Positions 16,084 through 23,401 of a stretch of 64,000 nucleotides of DNA are shown in pieces (within the stretch, counting starts at the first letter, position 1; each line of letters opens with the position of its first letter). Made by a program: the position numbers and the translations under genes. Under the pieces are notes generated by a model, which saw only the letters and a list, made by a program, of their open reading frames with translations, was not told where the DNA came from and made no database searches. The stretch comes from Kordia sp965224175 (GTDB taxonomy: Bacteria; Bacteroidota; Bacteroidia; Flavobacteriales; Flavobacteriaceae): the NCBI RefSeq assembly GCF_965224175.1, contig NZ_OZ245041.1:310001-374000 (forward strand), read 5' to 3'.

Positions 16084-16890
16084 ATGTCTAAAGTCGTATT
16101 AATCACTGGTGGCTCATCAGGAATTGGAAAATCTATAGGAATTTTATTAGCAGAAAAAGGGTATACTGTTTATGGAACAAGTAGAAATCCTGACAAATTC
16201 AAAGATTTTACAGCTTTCAAATTAATAGCTTTAGATGTTCGTGATACAGAAACTATTCAAAAAGCAATAGCAACCATTGTAGAAACAGAAGGTCGTTTAG
16301 ATGTTTTAATCAATAATGCAGGTATTGGAATTACTGGTCCAATAGAAGAAACACCTGATGAAGAAATTCACAAAGCATTTCAAACAAATTTATACGGTCC
16401 AATTGCAGTAATGAAAGCAGTTTTACCACAAATGCGATCACAAAAAAGCGGTCATATTGTAAATGTTACTTCCATTGCTGGTTACATGGGATTGCCATAC
16501 AGAGGAATTTATTCTGCAACGAAAGGCGCTTTAGAATTGGTCACAGAAGCTATGCGTATGGAAGTGAAAATGTTTGGAATTGAAATTGCAAATGTGGCGC
16601 CAGGCGATTTTGCTACAAATATTGCAGCTGGACGTTATCATACGCCAGTATATGAAAATTCTCCTTATAAAGAAGTTTATGGAAATATGCTAAAGGAAAT
16701 GGATGCGCATGTTGACGAAGGTTCTGATCCAAAAATAATGGCAGAAGCTGTATTAAAGATCATTCAAACTAAAAAACCAAAAATTCACTACAAAGTTGGT
16801 GCATTTATGCAAAAATTCTCCATAGTACTGAAACGTGCTTTACCAGATAAAGTATACGAGAAAATGCTGATGAATCATTATAAGTTGTAA
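16084..16890 (+). CDS. Short-chain dehydrogenase/reductase
   Basis: 268 residues, classical SDR. The nucleotide site is TGGSSGIG at about 8-15, the structural NNAG is at 77-80, the catalytic Ser is near 130, and Tyr143 and Lys147 form the YSATK site. It is a cytoplasmic NAD(P)-dependent oxidoreductase; the substrate cannot be told. It is separated by only 28 bp from a DinB-like gene and a DUF2199 gene on the same strand, but their products do not suggest a shared pathway. Confidence 0.9.
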   Translation: MSKVVLITGGSSGIGKSIGILLAEKGYTVYGTSRNPDKFKDFTAFKLIALDVRDTETIQKAIATIVETEGRLDVLINNAGIGITGPIEETPDEEIHKAFQTNLYGPIAVMKAVLPQMRSQKSGHIVNVTSIAGYMGLPYRGIYSATKGALELVTEAMRMEVKMFGIEIANVAPGDFATNIAAGRYHTPVYENSPYKEVYGNMLKEMDAHVDEGSDPKIMAEAVLKIIQTKKPKIHYKVGAFMQKFSIVLKRALPDKVYEKMLMNHYKL

Positions 16891-16918
16891 ATTACCTTGA
16901 TTTAAAACTTTTATCAAG

Positions 16919-17485
16919 ATGAAAAAAGCATTCAAGTATTTTACAGTTTCCTTACTTTTAATATTGTGTTGTAATTTTTCTGCACAAGCACAAAAAATAA
17001 AACCAGCTAAAGGATTTGATACACAGATAGGAAATGTAGTGTCTATGCTTGAAGATTTAAAAAGTCGTGTTACACGCAGTGTTTCTGGTTTATCACAAGA
17101 AGAAACAGATTTTTTATTGGATGAAAATGCCAACAGAATTGGCGCTATGATTTATCATCTTGCTGCTACAGAAAAATATTATCAATTATATACATTTGAA
17201 AATAGAGGTTTCAATAAAAGCGAAAACGAATGGGCAAAAGCGCTTGGTTTAGGAGAAAATGGGCGAGAAGCGTTTCAAAATAAGCCAATTCGTTATTATT
17301 TAGATATTTGGAATGATGTTCGAAAAGAAACGTTACGTTTGTTAAAAACCAAAGACGACAAATGGTTCAATTCTGATGTAAAAAATAGTAATATGAACAA
17401 CCATTGGGCTTGGTATCATGTAATGGAACATCAAGCAAATCACATGGGACAGATTCGATTGATTATTAAGCGAATCAATAAATAA
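16919..17485 (+). CDS. Exported DinB-like protein
   Basis: 188 residues. A signal peptide ends near SAQAQ (about 25), so the protein is exported, which is unusual for a family best known in the cytoplasm. The four-helix DinB fold is indicated by the three metal-binding His residues, His80 in IYHLAATE and His171/His175 in MEHQANHMGQ. Members bind Ni or Zn and some act as thiol-dependent transferases; the role here is not known. It could share a transcript with the SDR gene upstream and the DUF2199 gene 11 bp downstream. Confidence 0.85.
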   Translation: MKKAFKYFTVSLLLILCCNFSAQAQKIKPAKGFDTQIGNVVSMLEDLKSRVTRSVSGLSQEETDFLLDENANRIGAMIYHLAATEKYYQLYTFENRGFNKSENEWAKALGLGENGREAFQNKPIRYYLDIWNDVRKETLRLLKTKDDKWFNSDVKNSNMNNHWAWYHVMEHQANHMGQIRLIIKRINK

Positions 17486-17496
17486 TACATTTAGCT

Positions 17497-18021
17497 ATGT
17501 TTTGGCGCAAAAAGAAAAAGAAGCAGAAAGAACATACATGTTCCAAATGTGGAAAAGTTCATGAGAAATGGCCAGCATTGGTTTTTGATAGTCCTAATCA
17601 TTATGATCCAACAGCTACTGTAAAATCAACACTTACAGAAGATTTTTGCGTGATTTATCACGATACCGTAACGAACTACTTTATCAGAGTCGTATTAAAA
17701 CAAAAAATAATTGATCATGATCATTTTCTAGAATATGGAGTTTGGGTTTCTTTGAGTGAAAAAAGCTTTAAAAATTACTATGAAAACTTCAATAATACCA
17801 ATCATGAAACAGGATATTTTGGTTGGTTCTGTAATGAATTTCCGGGTTATGAATCTATGTTAAGAATTCCTGTAAACGTAATTACTAAAACAGGAAACGA
17901 AAGACCAGAGATTTTTCCTCACGATGATTGTGAACATCAATTTGTAAAAGATTTTTATCATGGCATCACAAAAGCTGAAGCTGATAACAGGATTCATGCA
18001 ATGTATGATGCCTTAAAATAA
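17497..18021 (+). CDS. DUF2199 protein with N-terminal zinc-ribbon-like motif
   Basis: 174 residues. A very basic start (Met-Phe-Trp followed by Arg/Lys) leads into a single CSKCGK pair at about 16-21, then WPALVFDSP and the acidic, aromatic body typical of DUF2199 (YGVWVSLSEKSF, GWFCNEFPGY, HDDCEHQF). The second Cys pair of a full zinc ribbon is missing, so metal binding would need other ligands. No function is known. It ends 2 bp before the stop of a convergent gene. Confidence 0.8.
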   Translation: MFWRKKKKKQKEHTCSKCGKVHEKWPALVFDSPNHYDPTATVKSTLTEDFCVIYHDTVTNYFIRVVLKQKIIDHDHFLEYGVWVSLSEKSFKNYYENFNNTNHETGYFGWFCNEFPGYESMLRIPVNVITKTGNERPEIFPHDDCEHQFVKDFYHGITKAEADNRIHAMYDALK

Positions 18022-18023
18022 AT

Positions 18024-18560
18024 TTACATAGTATAATACTCTTCCTTTCGCATCATAAAGTATAATTCTTTTTCAATCTCAGCAGCTGTATTTTTTGTTT
18101 GTTTTCGTAAAAATATATATGGTAAACAGAACATTAGCGCTCCATGAATAACGATGAACATAGAAAAAATATCTACTGTTAAAAAGCCTGAAAAAGATAG
18201 AAAGAGAATATAAAATATGATGATGAAAATATAGTAAGCAATGATAACATAATGAAATCCATTGATCTCTAAATCTATAATCGTGTGATCTCCTTGTTGT
18301 CTAAACTTTCCTGTAACCTTTGCTTGATTTGCTCCTCTGTGAAACAACTCTTTGCGTCTTCTAATTTCGAATGTGTCATGCGAAATAGTTCCTTTGTAAT
18401 TATTTTTACTTGAAGAAAATGCTTCAAAGGCACCTGAAAATGCGCCAATATTACCTTCGTCGATGTTTTCTCTTAATTTATTGACAAATTCAGATTTTGA
18501 AACAGGAAGTTTCATCTCTTTTTTCTTTATCAATTGTATGCGCTCTAAAAAATCATTCAT
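18024..18560 (-). CDS. Membrane protein of unknown function (178 aa)
   Basis: A basic N-terminal half (LIKKKEMKLPVSKSEFVNKL) is followed by a beta-rich segment at about 50-105 and two hydrophobic helices at about 107-127 and 131-150. The C-terminus is polar with Glu-rich segments. Both ends are therefore probably cytoplasmic. I recognise no family. The neighbour at 18725 has a similar two-helix plan and size, so both might belong to one loosely conserved group of small membrane proteins, although sequence identity is not evident. Confidence 0.6.
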   Translation of the reverse strand: MNDFLERIQLIKKKEMKLPVSKSEFVNKLRENIDEGNIGAFSGAFEAFSSSKNNYKGTISHDTFEIRRRKELFHRGANQAKVTGKFRQQGDHTIIDLEINGFHYVIIAYYIFIIIFYILFLSFSGFLTVDIFSMFIVIHGALMFCLPYIFLRKQTKNTAAEIEKELYFMMRKEEYYTM

Positions 18561-18724
18561 TGTTCCTTCTTTATATAATATCTGTGATTGTTTTTTAAAA
18601 TACGTTACAGTTATTTACCATTATTTCTATACGAACGAATAAGTATTGTTGTAACATTTTTATACAAATCAACACGGATATTATGAAATAAAAGCTAATT
18701 TAGAATTCTAATTTAAAATCATAC

Positions 18725-19288
18725 ATGCAAGACGAGAATAATATCGCATTATTAGAAGCAAAGCTGAAACGTTTAAAAATTTCTTTCTCCAAAGAGAACG
18801 GTAAAATCATCATTGCGCAAGCTACCAGAGATTACACAACACTTATTGGTTTGGTCTTTTTTCCTCTGTTTATAGGGATTAGTGGATTACTCTTCTTAAT
18901 TTTTGGAGATATAGGTGGTATATTAGGGAATAAAAAGATTCTTTCCATTTGTATTTTTTTATTTATAATTGGTATTGGAAACATAATACGTATGTTTACC
19001 AAAATAAAAACGAACAAAGCAACGAAAGTTCTTAGCTATAAAGAAATCAAAATTAACGATAAAAATTCTTCAAATCGTTTTGATGCCAATACAATTAAAA
19101 AGTTTGAATATTCTGTAGATCATATTGAAAAGGAAACCTATCATGGCAAATTATTTTTGATAGATAGAGAAAATCAACAACATTTACTTCTGGGTTTTGA
19201 CGGTGAAAGTGAACAATATGTAACAGATGATTTAAAATGGCTTGCTAACTATTTTACAGCGCATGTACAATTAACAATTCCAGAATAA
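18725..19288 (+). CDS. Two-helix membrane protein of unknown function (187 aa)
   Basis: The first 40 residues are charged and include LKRLKISFSKENGKIIIAQ. Two membrane helices follow at about 41-63 and 75-95. The remainder is a basic, beta-rich domain resembling PH-like bacterial membrane domains (SYKEIKIND, NTIKKFEYSVDH, LLLGFDGESEQY). That resemblance is weak. It is separated by 1 bp from the small secreted protein downstream, so the two are probably co-expressed. Confidence 0.6.
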   Translation: MQDENNIALLEAKLKRLKISFSKENGKIIIAQATRDYTTLIGLVFFPLFIGISGLLFLIFGDIGGILGNKKILSICIFLFIIGIGNIIRMFTKIKTNKATKVLSYKEIKINDKNSSNRFDANTIKKFEYSVDHIEKETYHGKLFLIDRENQQHLLLGFDGESEQYVTDDLKWLANYFTAHVQLTIPE

Positions 19289-19289
19289 A

Positions 19290-19685
19290 ATGCGCATTGT
19301 ACTTTTTCTTTTTTTAACTTTCGCGATACATACTTCTGTTGCGCAGACAGATTTTAATGCAAAAATTATTGGAAAATGGGAGTTTGTAAAAGCTACGACA
19401 GACAGTACAAAAGTGAAAAGTAAAAGTTCTAATCATATTTTGGATAAAAACGCTGAAGATCCGTTTATGAAAAGAGATATATTACTATCATTTCGCGATG
19501 AACAATCGATAGTTTTTGAAATTGAAAATTTTTTAATGGAAGCTTCTTATTCTTTGAAAAACTCATTGCTAAACATTGGAAAGTATCAATACACTATTTT
19601 AAAAGTTACGAACGATAGTTTGCATTTTAAAGCAAAAAATACGCACATACCTACTTATTATACATACAAAAAGAGTCACAAATAA
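19290..19685 (+). CDS. Small secreted lipocalin-like protein
   Basis: 131 residues with a signal peptide ending at about residue 18 (HTSVAQ). The mature part starts IIGKWEFVKAT, a phrase common to lipocalin-like domains of Bacteroidota, and has alternating strands to the end (ILLSFRDEQSIVFE, YSLKNSLLNIGKYQYTI). It is shorter than most members. The ligand, if any, is unknown. It begins 1 bp after the membrane protein upstream. Confidence 0.55.
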   Translation: MRIVLFLFLTFAIHTSVAQTDFNAKIIGKWEFVKATTDSTKVKSKSSNHILDKNAEDPFMKRDILLSFRDEQSIVFEIENFLMEASYSLKNSLLNIGKYQYTILKVTNDSLHFKAKNTHIPTYYTYKKSHK

Positions 19686-19884
19686 TATCTAAACACATTT
19701 CTTCTATTGTAAAGTGATAATGACCAACATTACAGTTAAACGTGACATCTATACATATTTTGGTCAAAACACCATACTTTTTAACGTACTTAGATGTAAG
19801 AAAAGTTGTAATTATTTACAATTGAAAAGATATTACTATTTTGAAATTTCATTATAGTACTATACTTTGAACTTTGGATTGTGA

Positions 19885-19910
19885 AAGCCTGCGTTATGCA
19901 GGCTTTTTTT
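19885..19910 (+). terminator. Intrinsic terminator (AAGCCTGC stem)
   Basis: AAGCCTGC at 19885-19892 pairs with GCAGGCTT at 19898-19905, followed by T residues. It ends either the 18725-19685 operon with a 200-base tail or a separate short transcript. Confidence 0.8.
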
Positions 19911-19965
19911 ATGGAAAACTTCTCTAAAAAACCTGCGAAGTAAATATATAAATCAAATTATTTTT

Positions 19966-19973
19966 TACTTTTG
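19966..19973 (+). promoter_or_regulatory. Candidate -7 box TACTTTTG for the LytTR gene
   Basis: TACTTTTG fits TAnnTTTG and lies 29 bp before the ATG at 20003. No clear -33 TTG is seen upstream. Confidence 0.4.
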
Positions 19974-20002
19974 GATTTCATGCAAAATAGCTAATTCACT
20001 TC

Positions 20003-20848
20003 ATGAGTAATACAGATAAAAATACGCGAATAACAAAAACGTTGCTGCATAAATTTATTCGCTTTTTTTCATGGAATAGGTTTCAAAAGTTAATTGCGTT
20101 GACGATTTTTTCTTTAATCATCAACCATTTAGCAACACCAGAAAGTTTTCCAGGTGGTGAAACGTATCGATTTCCTGTAGAAGGTTTTTTGTCGTCTATG
20201 ATTTTATCTATATTCATTGGAATCATCGCAGAACTTAATTTTAGATTTTACACGAAAAAACATTTCTCTAAAAAAGTAGAAACTGCCTCAATTATATGGT
20301 TTTTGGCTTCTACTTTAGGCTATATTTCTATCATGTATATTCCTGTATGTATTGTTTTAAATATCATTGCAGGTGGCGATATCATATTTTATTATTTATT
20401 GATAGGTATGTTGCTTACGTTATTGATTAGTCTTATTGCTATTATATTCATGTATGCACATGATATTTATAATTTATACAAAGTATCTGTTAAAAGTGGA
20501 GAAATCACGATTGCTAGTGGTGCAAAAACTACGAAACTTACCTATGAAGATATTGCATGCTTTTACAGTGAAAATAAGGTTGTATATGCAGTTCAAAATG
20601 ATGGTAAAACTATTACTACCGATTTTACACTGAATGCACTCGAAGAAAAAATAAACGATCAATTATTCTTTAGAGCAAATCGACAAGTTATTATACACAT
20701 CAATTCGATAAACGAGATTGAAAAAATAGAAAATAGGAAACTAGTGGTACGATTAAAACCTTCTATTATCAATATGGAAATCCCAGAAATCAATATCAGT
20801 CGTTACAAGCGAAAAGCTTTTATGGATTGGTTTCAAAAAATAGCCTAA
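20003..20848 (+). CDS. Membrane-bound LytTR transcriptional regulator
   Basis: 281 residues. Four hydrophobic segments (about 31-47, 62-80, 92-120 and 125-150) lead to a C-terminal LytTR DNA-binding domain at about 170-275 (LTYEDIACFYSENKVVYAV, LEEKINDQLFFRANRQVIIHINSI). No receiver domain is present, so it belongs to the one-component membrane LytTR group. The signal and targets are unknown. The CPBP protease-like gene 115 bp downstream may be in the same regulon. Confidence 0.85.
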   Translation: MSNTDKNTRITKTLLHKFIRFFSWNRFQKLIALTIFSLIINHLATPESFPGGETYRFPVEGFLSSMILSIFIGIIAELNFRFYTKKHFSKKVETASIIWFLASTLGYISIMYIPVCIVLNIIAGGDIIFYYLLIGMLLTLLISLIAIIFMYAHDIYNLYKVSVKSGEITIASGAKTTKLTYEDIACFYSENKVVYAVQNDGKTITTDFTLNALEEKINDQLFFRANRQVIIHINSINEIEKIENRKLVVRLKPSIINMEIPEINISRYKRKAFMDWFQKIA

Positions 20849-20963
20849 AACAAATGGCTTATTCAGTTATAAATTTGTGACCACTCAGTAAAACTATAAG
20901 TATTTAAAGGGTTTTTCAGAGATTTTGTTCATTATTTCGCTTTGAATTTAAAATTGAAAAACA

Positions 20964-21626
20964 ATGAACAAAATCACTTTACAACGTACATTAATTCCTT
21001 TAATTACAGTTTCTATTATCTGCTTTTTATGGTTCGGACCAATTAGTCTGAGTTATTTTGAAAACATTCTTATCTCCATTCTTATCATTATAGCAAATTA
21101 TATAGAATACAAAGGAAAACCATTTTCAGCACTTGGATTTCAACGTGAAAAATTTACATTAAAAAACATCTTAGTATTTGCTCCATTAGTAGCACTAGGT
21201 CTCTTTTCTTTTTATGCTTTTGTATTGGTTCCTGGAATTACAAAACTCACAGGAGTTCCTATAGATTATTCAGGTTTTGATGAATTAAAAGGAAATCTTC
21301 CAGCTTGTTTAGTTGCTTTAGTAGTAGTATGGCTTTCTGCAGGATTTGGAGAAGAAATTATCTTTAGAGGATATTTTATGAGACAATTTGTGAAATTCTT
21401 TGGGGAAAGTAAAGTCAGTATCGTGCTTAATATTGTTTTACTTTCTTGTTTTTTTGGTTTCATGCATAGTTACCAAGGAATCACTGGGCAACTTGTTACA
21501 GGTATTATAGGAGCTATTATAGCGACAATATTTTACTTGCGTAAATACGATTTATGGTTTGTTATTGCTGTACACGGAATCTTTGATACTATTGCATTGA
21601 TTTGTGTTTATTTCGGATTTGTATAA
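20964..21626 (+). CDS. CPBP-family intramembrane glutamic endopeptidase
   Basis: 220 residues, multi-pass. The conserved sites of the Abi/CAAX-protease-like family are complete: Glu130-Glu131 with Arg135 (GEEIIFRG), His168 (GFMHSY) and His204 with Asp208 (VHGIFDT). Family members are intramembrane proteases, and some serve in bacteriocin self-immunity. Here no bacteriocin gene is adjacent. A LytTR membrane regulator precedes it on the same strand, a pairing also seen around peptide-signalling genes, but a link is only suggested by position. Confidence 0.88.
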   Translation: MNKITLQRTLIPLITVSIICFLWFGPISLSYFENILISILIIIANYIEYKGKPFSALGFQREKFTLKNILVFAPLVALGLFSFYAFVLVPGITKLTGVPIDYSGFDELKGNLPACLVALVVVWLSAGFGEEIIFRGYFMRQFVKFFGESKVSIVLNIVLLSCFFGFMHSYQGITGQLVTGIIGAIIATIFYLRKYDLWFVIAVHGIFDTIALICVYFGFV

Positions 21627-21681
21627 TTAGTATAGAAATTATAGCTATTTTGAAGTGTATTAATCTTAATTGTCATTTACC

Positions 21682-22212
21682 GTGAAATACGATGATTTTT
21701 TGGAACAACTAAACGCTATCGTTCAAGGTGTACATGCGCATAATATTCCTGAGGAAACCTATTTTAGGAAACTGCTATTTCAGGTAATGTTAAATACTGG
21801 AAATGAAGTTACAGCGACATTGCTTTTAGACATTTTTAAAAAATCGTTTACTTCAGAAGCTATTATATTTGATGAAAAATGGAATCGTATTGAAGAACCA
21901 CTACCTTTTCAAGATACAACAATGATGAACACCAATGAAGCTTTTGAGTTTACGATAAACACAATACAATTTCTTATTGCAGATTTAAGAAGGTTAGGTA
22001 ACAAAGTACTCAACGATCCAAATAGAGGGTTTGGAGTTTCGTCTTCGGTAGGAACGAGATGGTATAATTTTGATATTACAGCAATTGTAGATGGATGGAA
22101 TGGTTTTTATGCTACTGGTTCAGACATAAGTACAAAAGATACTACTAACACCAGTGAATACACATGGTGTGATATTGCAGATATATTGTTGATAGGGAAA
22201 GGCTATGAATAA
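21682..22212 (+). CDS. Protein of unknown function (176 aa)
   Basis: No ATG is available; GTG at 21682 is taken, with a TTG at 21670 as the alternative. The N-terminal part is helical (YDDFLEQLNAIVQGVHAHN). The C-terminal part contains FGVSSSVGTRWYNFDITAIVDGW, which looks like a conserved beta segment. There is no signal peptide. I do not recognise it; it is probably cytoplasmic and expressed alone. Confidence 0.6.
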   Translation: MKYDDFLEQLNAIVQGVHAHNIPEETYFRKLLFQVMLNTGNEVTATLLLDIFKKSFTSEAIIFDEKWNRIEEPLPFQDTTMMNTNEAFEFTINTIQFLIADLRRLGNKVLNDPNRGFGVSSSVGTRWYNFDITAIVDGWNGFYATGSDISTKDTTNTSEYTWCDIADILLIGKGYE

Positions 22213-22277
22213 TGAAATAGTGTATTGTTAAATTTTTTTGAAATGTTAATAAGTAAAGAATTATTCTATTCTTCAAG

Positions 22278-22310
22278 TTTGTTTTCACATGTTTTAATAT
22301 TGTAATTTTA
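22278..22310 (+). promoter_or_regulatory. Candidate promoter giving a long transaldolase leader
   Basis: TTTG at 22278-22281 and TAATTTTA at 22303-22310 (consensus except the last base) are 21 bp apart. Transcription would start near 22316, about 188 bases before the transaldolase ATG. Confidence 0.45.
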
Positions 22311-22317
22311 CGCCAAA

Positions 22318-22462
22318 TTGCGTTCAGGGTAGCAACGGCATCCTTTTTGAATATTGAACATTGAGTATTATTTGAAATTGAAATTTATTTTTGATTGAAA
22401 AGTACATAGTGAAACAATTAAAATGTAAAAAAGATATAGTGAATAACCTGTAAAAACGCCCA
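22318..22462 (+). promoter_or_regulatory. Possible structured leader RNA upstream of transaldolase
   Basis: GCGTT and CAGGGT at 22320-22330 can pair with ACCTG at 22446-22450 and AACGC at 22455-22459, which would close an RNA domain of about 140 bases. The GC-richer word CAGGGTAGCAACGGCATCC stands out from its AT-rich surroundings. No terminator follows before the ATG, so it would be part of the transaldolase mRNA or a processed RNA. The RNA class is unknown; 6S-like RNA or a cis-regulatory element are both open. Confidence 0.35.
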
Positions 22463-22503
22463 AAAAAGAAAACACAACTTTCATACATTAAAATAGATAA
22501 CAG

Positions 22504-23157
22504 ATGAAATTTTTTATTGACACGGCTAATTTAGATCAAATTCGTGAAGCACAGGCATTAGGTATTTTGGATGGAGTAACAACAAATCCGTCGCTAATGG
22601 CAAAAGAAGGAATTACTGGAAAAGAGAACATCATTAATCATTATAAAGCAATTTGTGAAATTGTTGACGGACATGTTTCTGCTGAGGTAATTGCTACAGA
22701 TTTTGAAGGAATGGTGAAAGAAGGCGAGGAATTGGCAGCATTAGATCCGCAAATTGTGGTAAAGCTTCCAATGATTGCAGATGGCGTAAAAGCGTGTAAA
22801 TATTTTTCCGATAAAGGAATTAAAACAAACGTAACCTTAGTTTTCTCTGCCGGACAAGCTTTGTTAGCAGCAAAAGCAGGAGCAACGTATGTATCGCCAT
22901 TTATCGGTCGTTTGGATGATATTTCTACAGATGGATTGAACTTGATCGCGGAAATCAGAATGATTTATGATAACTACGGATTTGGAACGGAAATCTTGGC
23001 TGCTTCTGTACGTCATACAATGCACGTGATAGATTGTGCTAAGATTGGCGCTGATGTTATGACAGGTCCATTAAAATCAATTGTAGGATTATTAAAGCAT
23101 CCTTTAACTGATATAGGATTGGAAAAATTCTTAGCAGATTATAAGAAAGGAAACTAA
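22504..23157 (+). CDS. Fructose-6-phosphate aldolase / transaldolase (FSA-TalC type)
   Basis: 217 residues, the length of the short transaldolase group. DTANLDQIREA at the start, GVTTNPSL at about 24-31 and the Schiff-base Lys87 in VVKLPM are characteristic, as are TLVFSAGQALLA, YVSPFIGR and ILAASVR. Enzymes of this size act as transaldolase in the pentose phosphate pathway in many Bacteroidota and as fructose-6-phosphate aldolase in others; sequence alone does not decide. A strong terminator follows, so it is expressed alone, with a long leader. Confidence 0.93.
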   Translation: MKFFIDTANLDQIREAQALGILDGVTTNPSLMAKEGITGKENIINHYKAICEIVDGHVSAEVIATDFEGMVKEGEELAALDPQIVVKLPMIADGVKACKYFSDKGIKTNVTLVFSAGQALLAAKAGATYVSPFIGRLDDISTDGLNLIAEIRMIYDNYGFGTEILAASVRHTMHVIDCAKIGADVMTGPLKSIVGLLKHPLTDIGLEKFLADYKKGN

Positions 23158-23180
23158 TATAGTTTTACATATAATGTAGA

Positions 23181-23216
23181 AAAAGCGTCTCGGGTAACTC
23201 CTGAGACGCTTTTTTT
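23181..23216 (+). terminator. Intrinsic terminator of the transaldolase gene
   Basis: AAAAGCGTCTC at 23181-23191 pairs with GAGACGCTTTT from 23203, followed by more T residues. Confidence 0.9.
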
Positions 23217-23352
23217 ATAACCTTTCTGTTTTTATTTTGACTTAAAAACACTCTTAAAACGAGTTAATTAGTACAAAAATTACTTTTCCTAATACTTAAT
23301 GCTCAGTATCACTTCTCTGAGTCGATCTTAATAAATAGTTTTTTTATACTTG

Positions 23353-23371
23353 TATTAGATTATATCTAATA
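23353..23371. promoter_or_regulatory. Palindromic operator candidate before the GH3 gene
   Basis: TATTAGAT, three bases, ATCTAATA forms a perfect 8-bp inverted repeat 31 bp before the start codon at 23402. The position suggests a repressor or activator site. Confidence 0.45.
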
Positions 23372-23401
23372 ATTCATAACCAAGCCATAAAAACTATTAC
23401 G

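Larger units (their letters stand above)
19686..20002. other. Intergenic stretch with a possible 45-codon ORF and a terminator
   Basis: A + strand ORF at 19720-19857 (starts MTNITVK, contains CKKSC, 45 residues) lies just before the terminator at 19885-19910. I see no leader motif or family, so the ORF may be chance. The far end holds the -7 box at 19966 for the next gene. Confidence 0.3.

Noticed and set aside
19855..19880. Promoter-like TACTTTG before the terminator at 19885
   Set aside because: The box has one spacer base too few for TAnnTTTG and would give a transcript of only a few bases before the terminator.
20964..21626. CPBP protease read as an immunity gene for the GG-leader peptide
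   Set aside because: The peptide gene lies 12 kb away and nothing links the two; the family has many other roles.
22318..22462. tmRNA or RNase P RNA in the transaldolase leader
   Set aside because: The hallmark ends (tmRNA acceptor-like arm with CCA and tag reading frame; RNase P conserved core) are not present.
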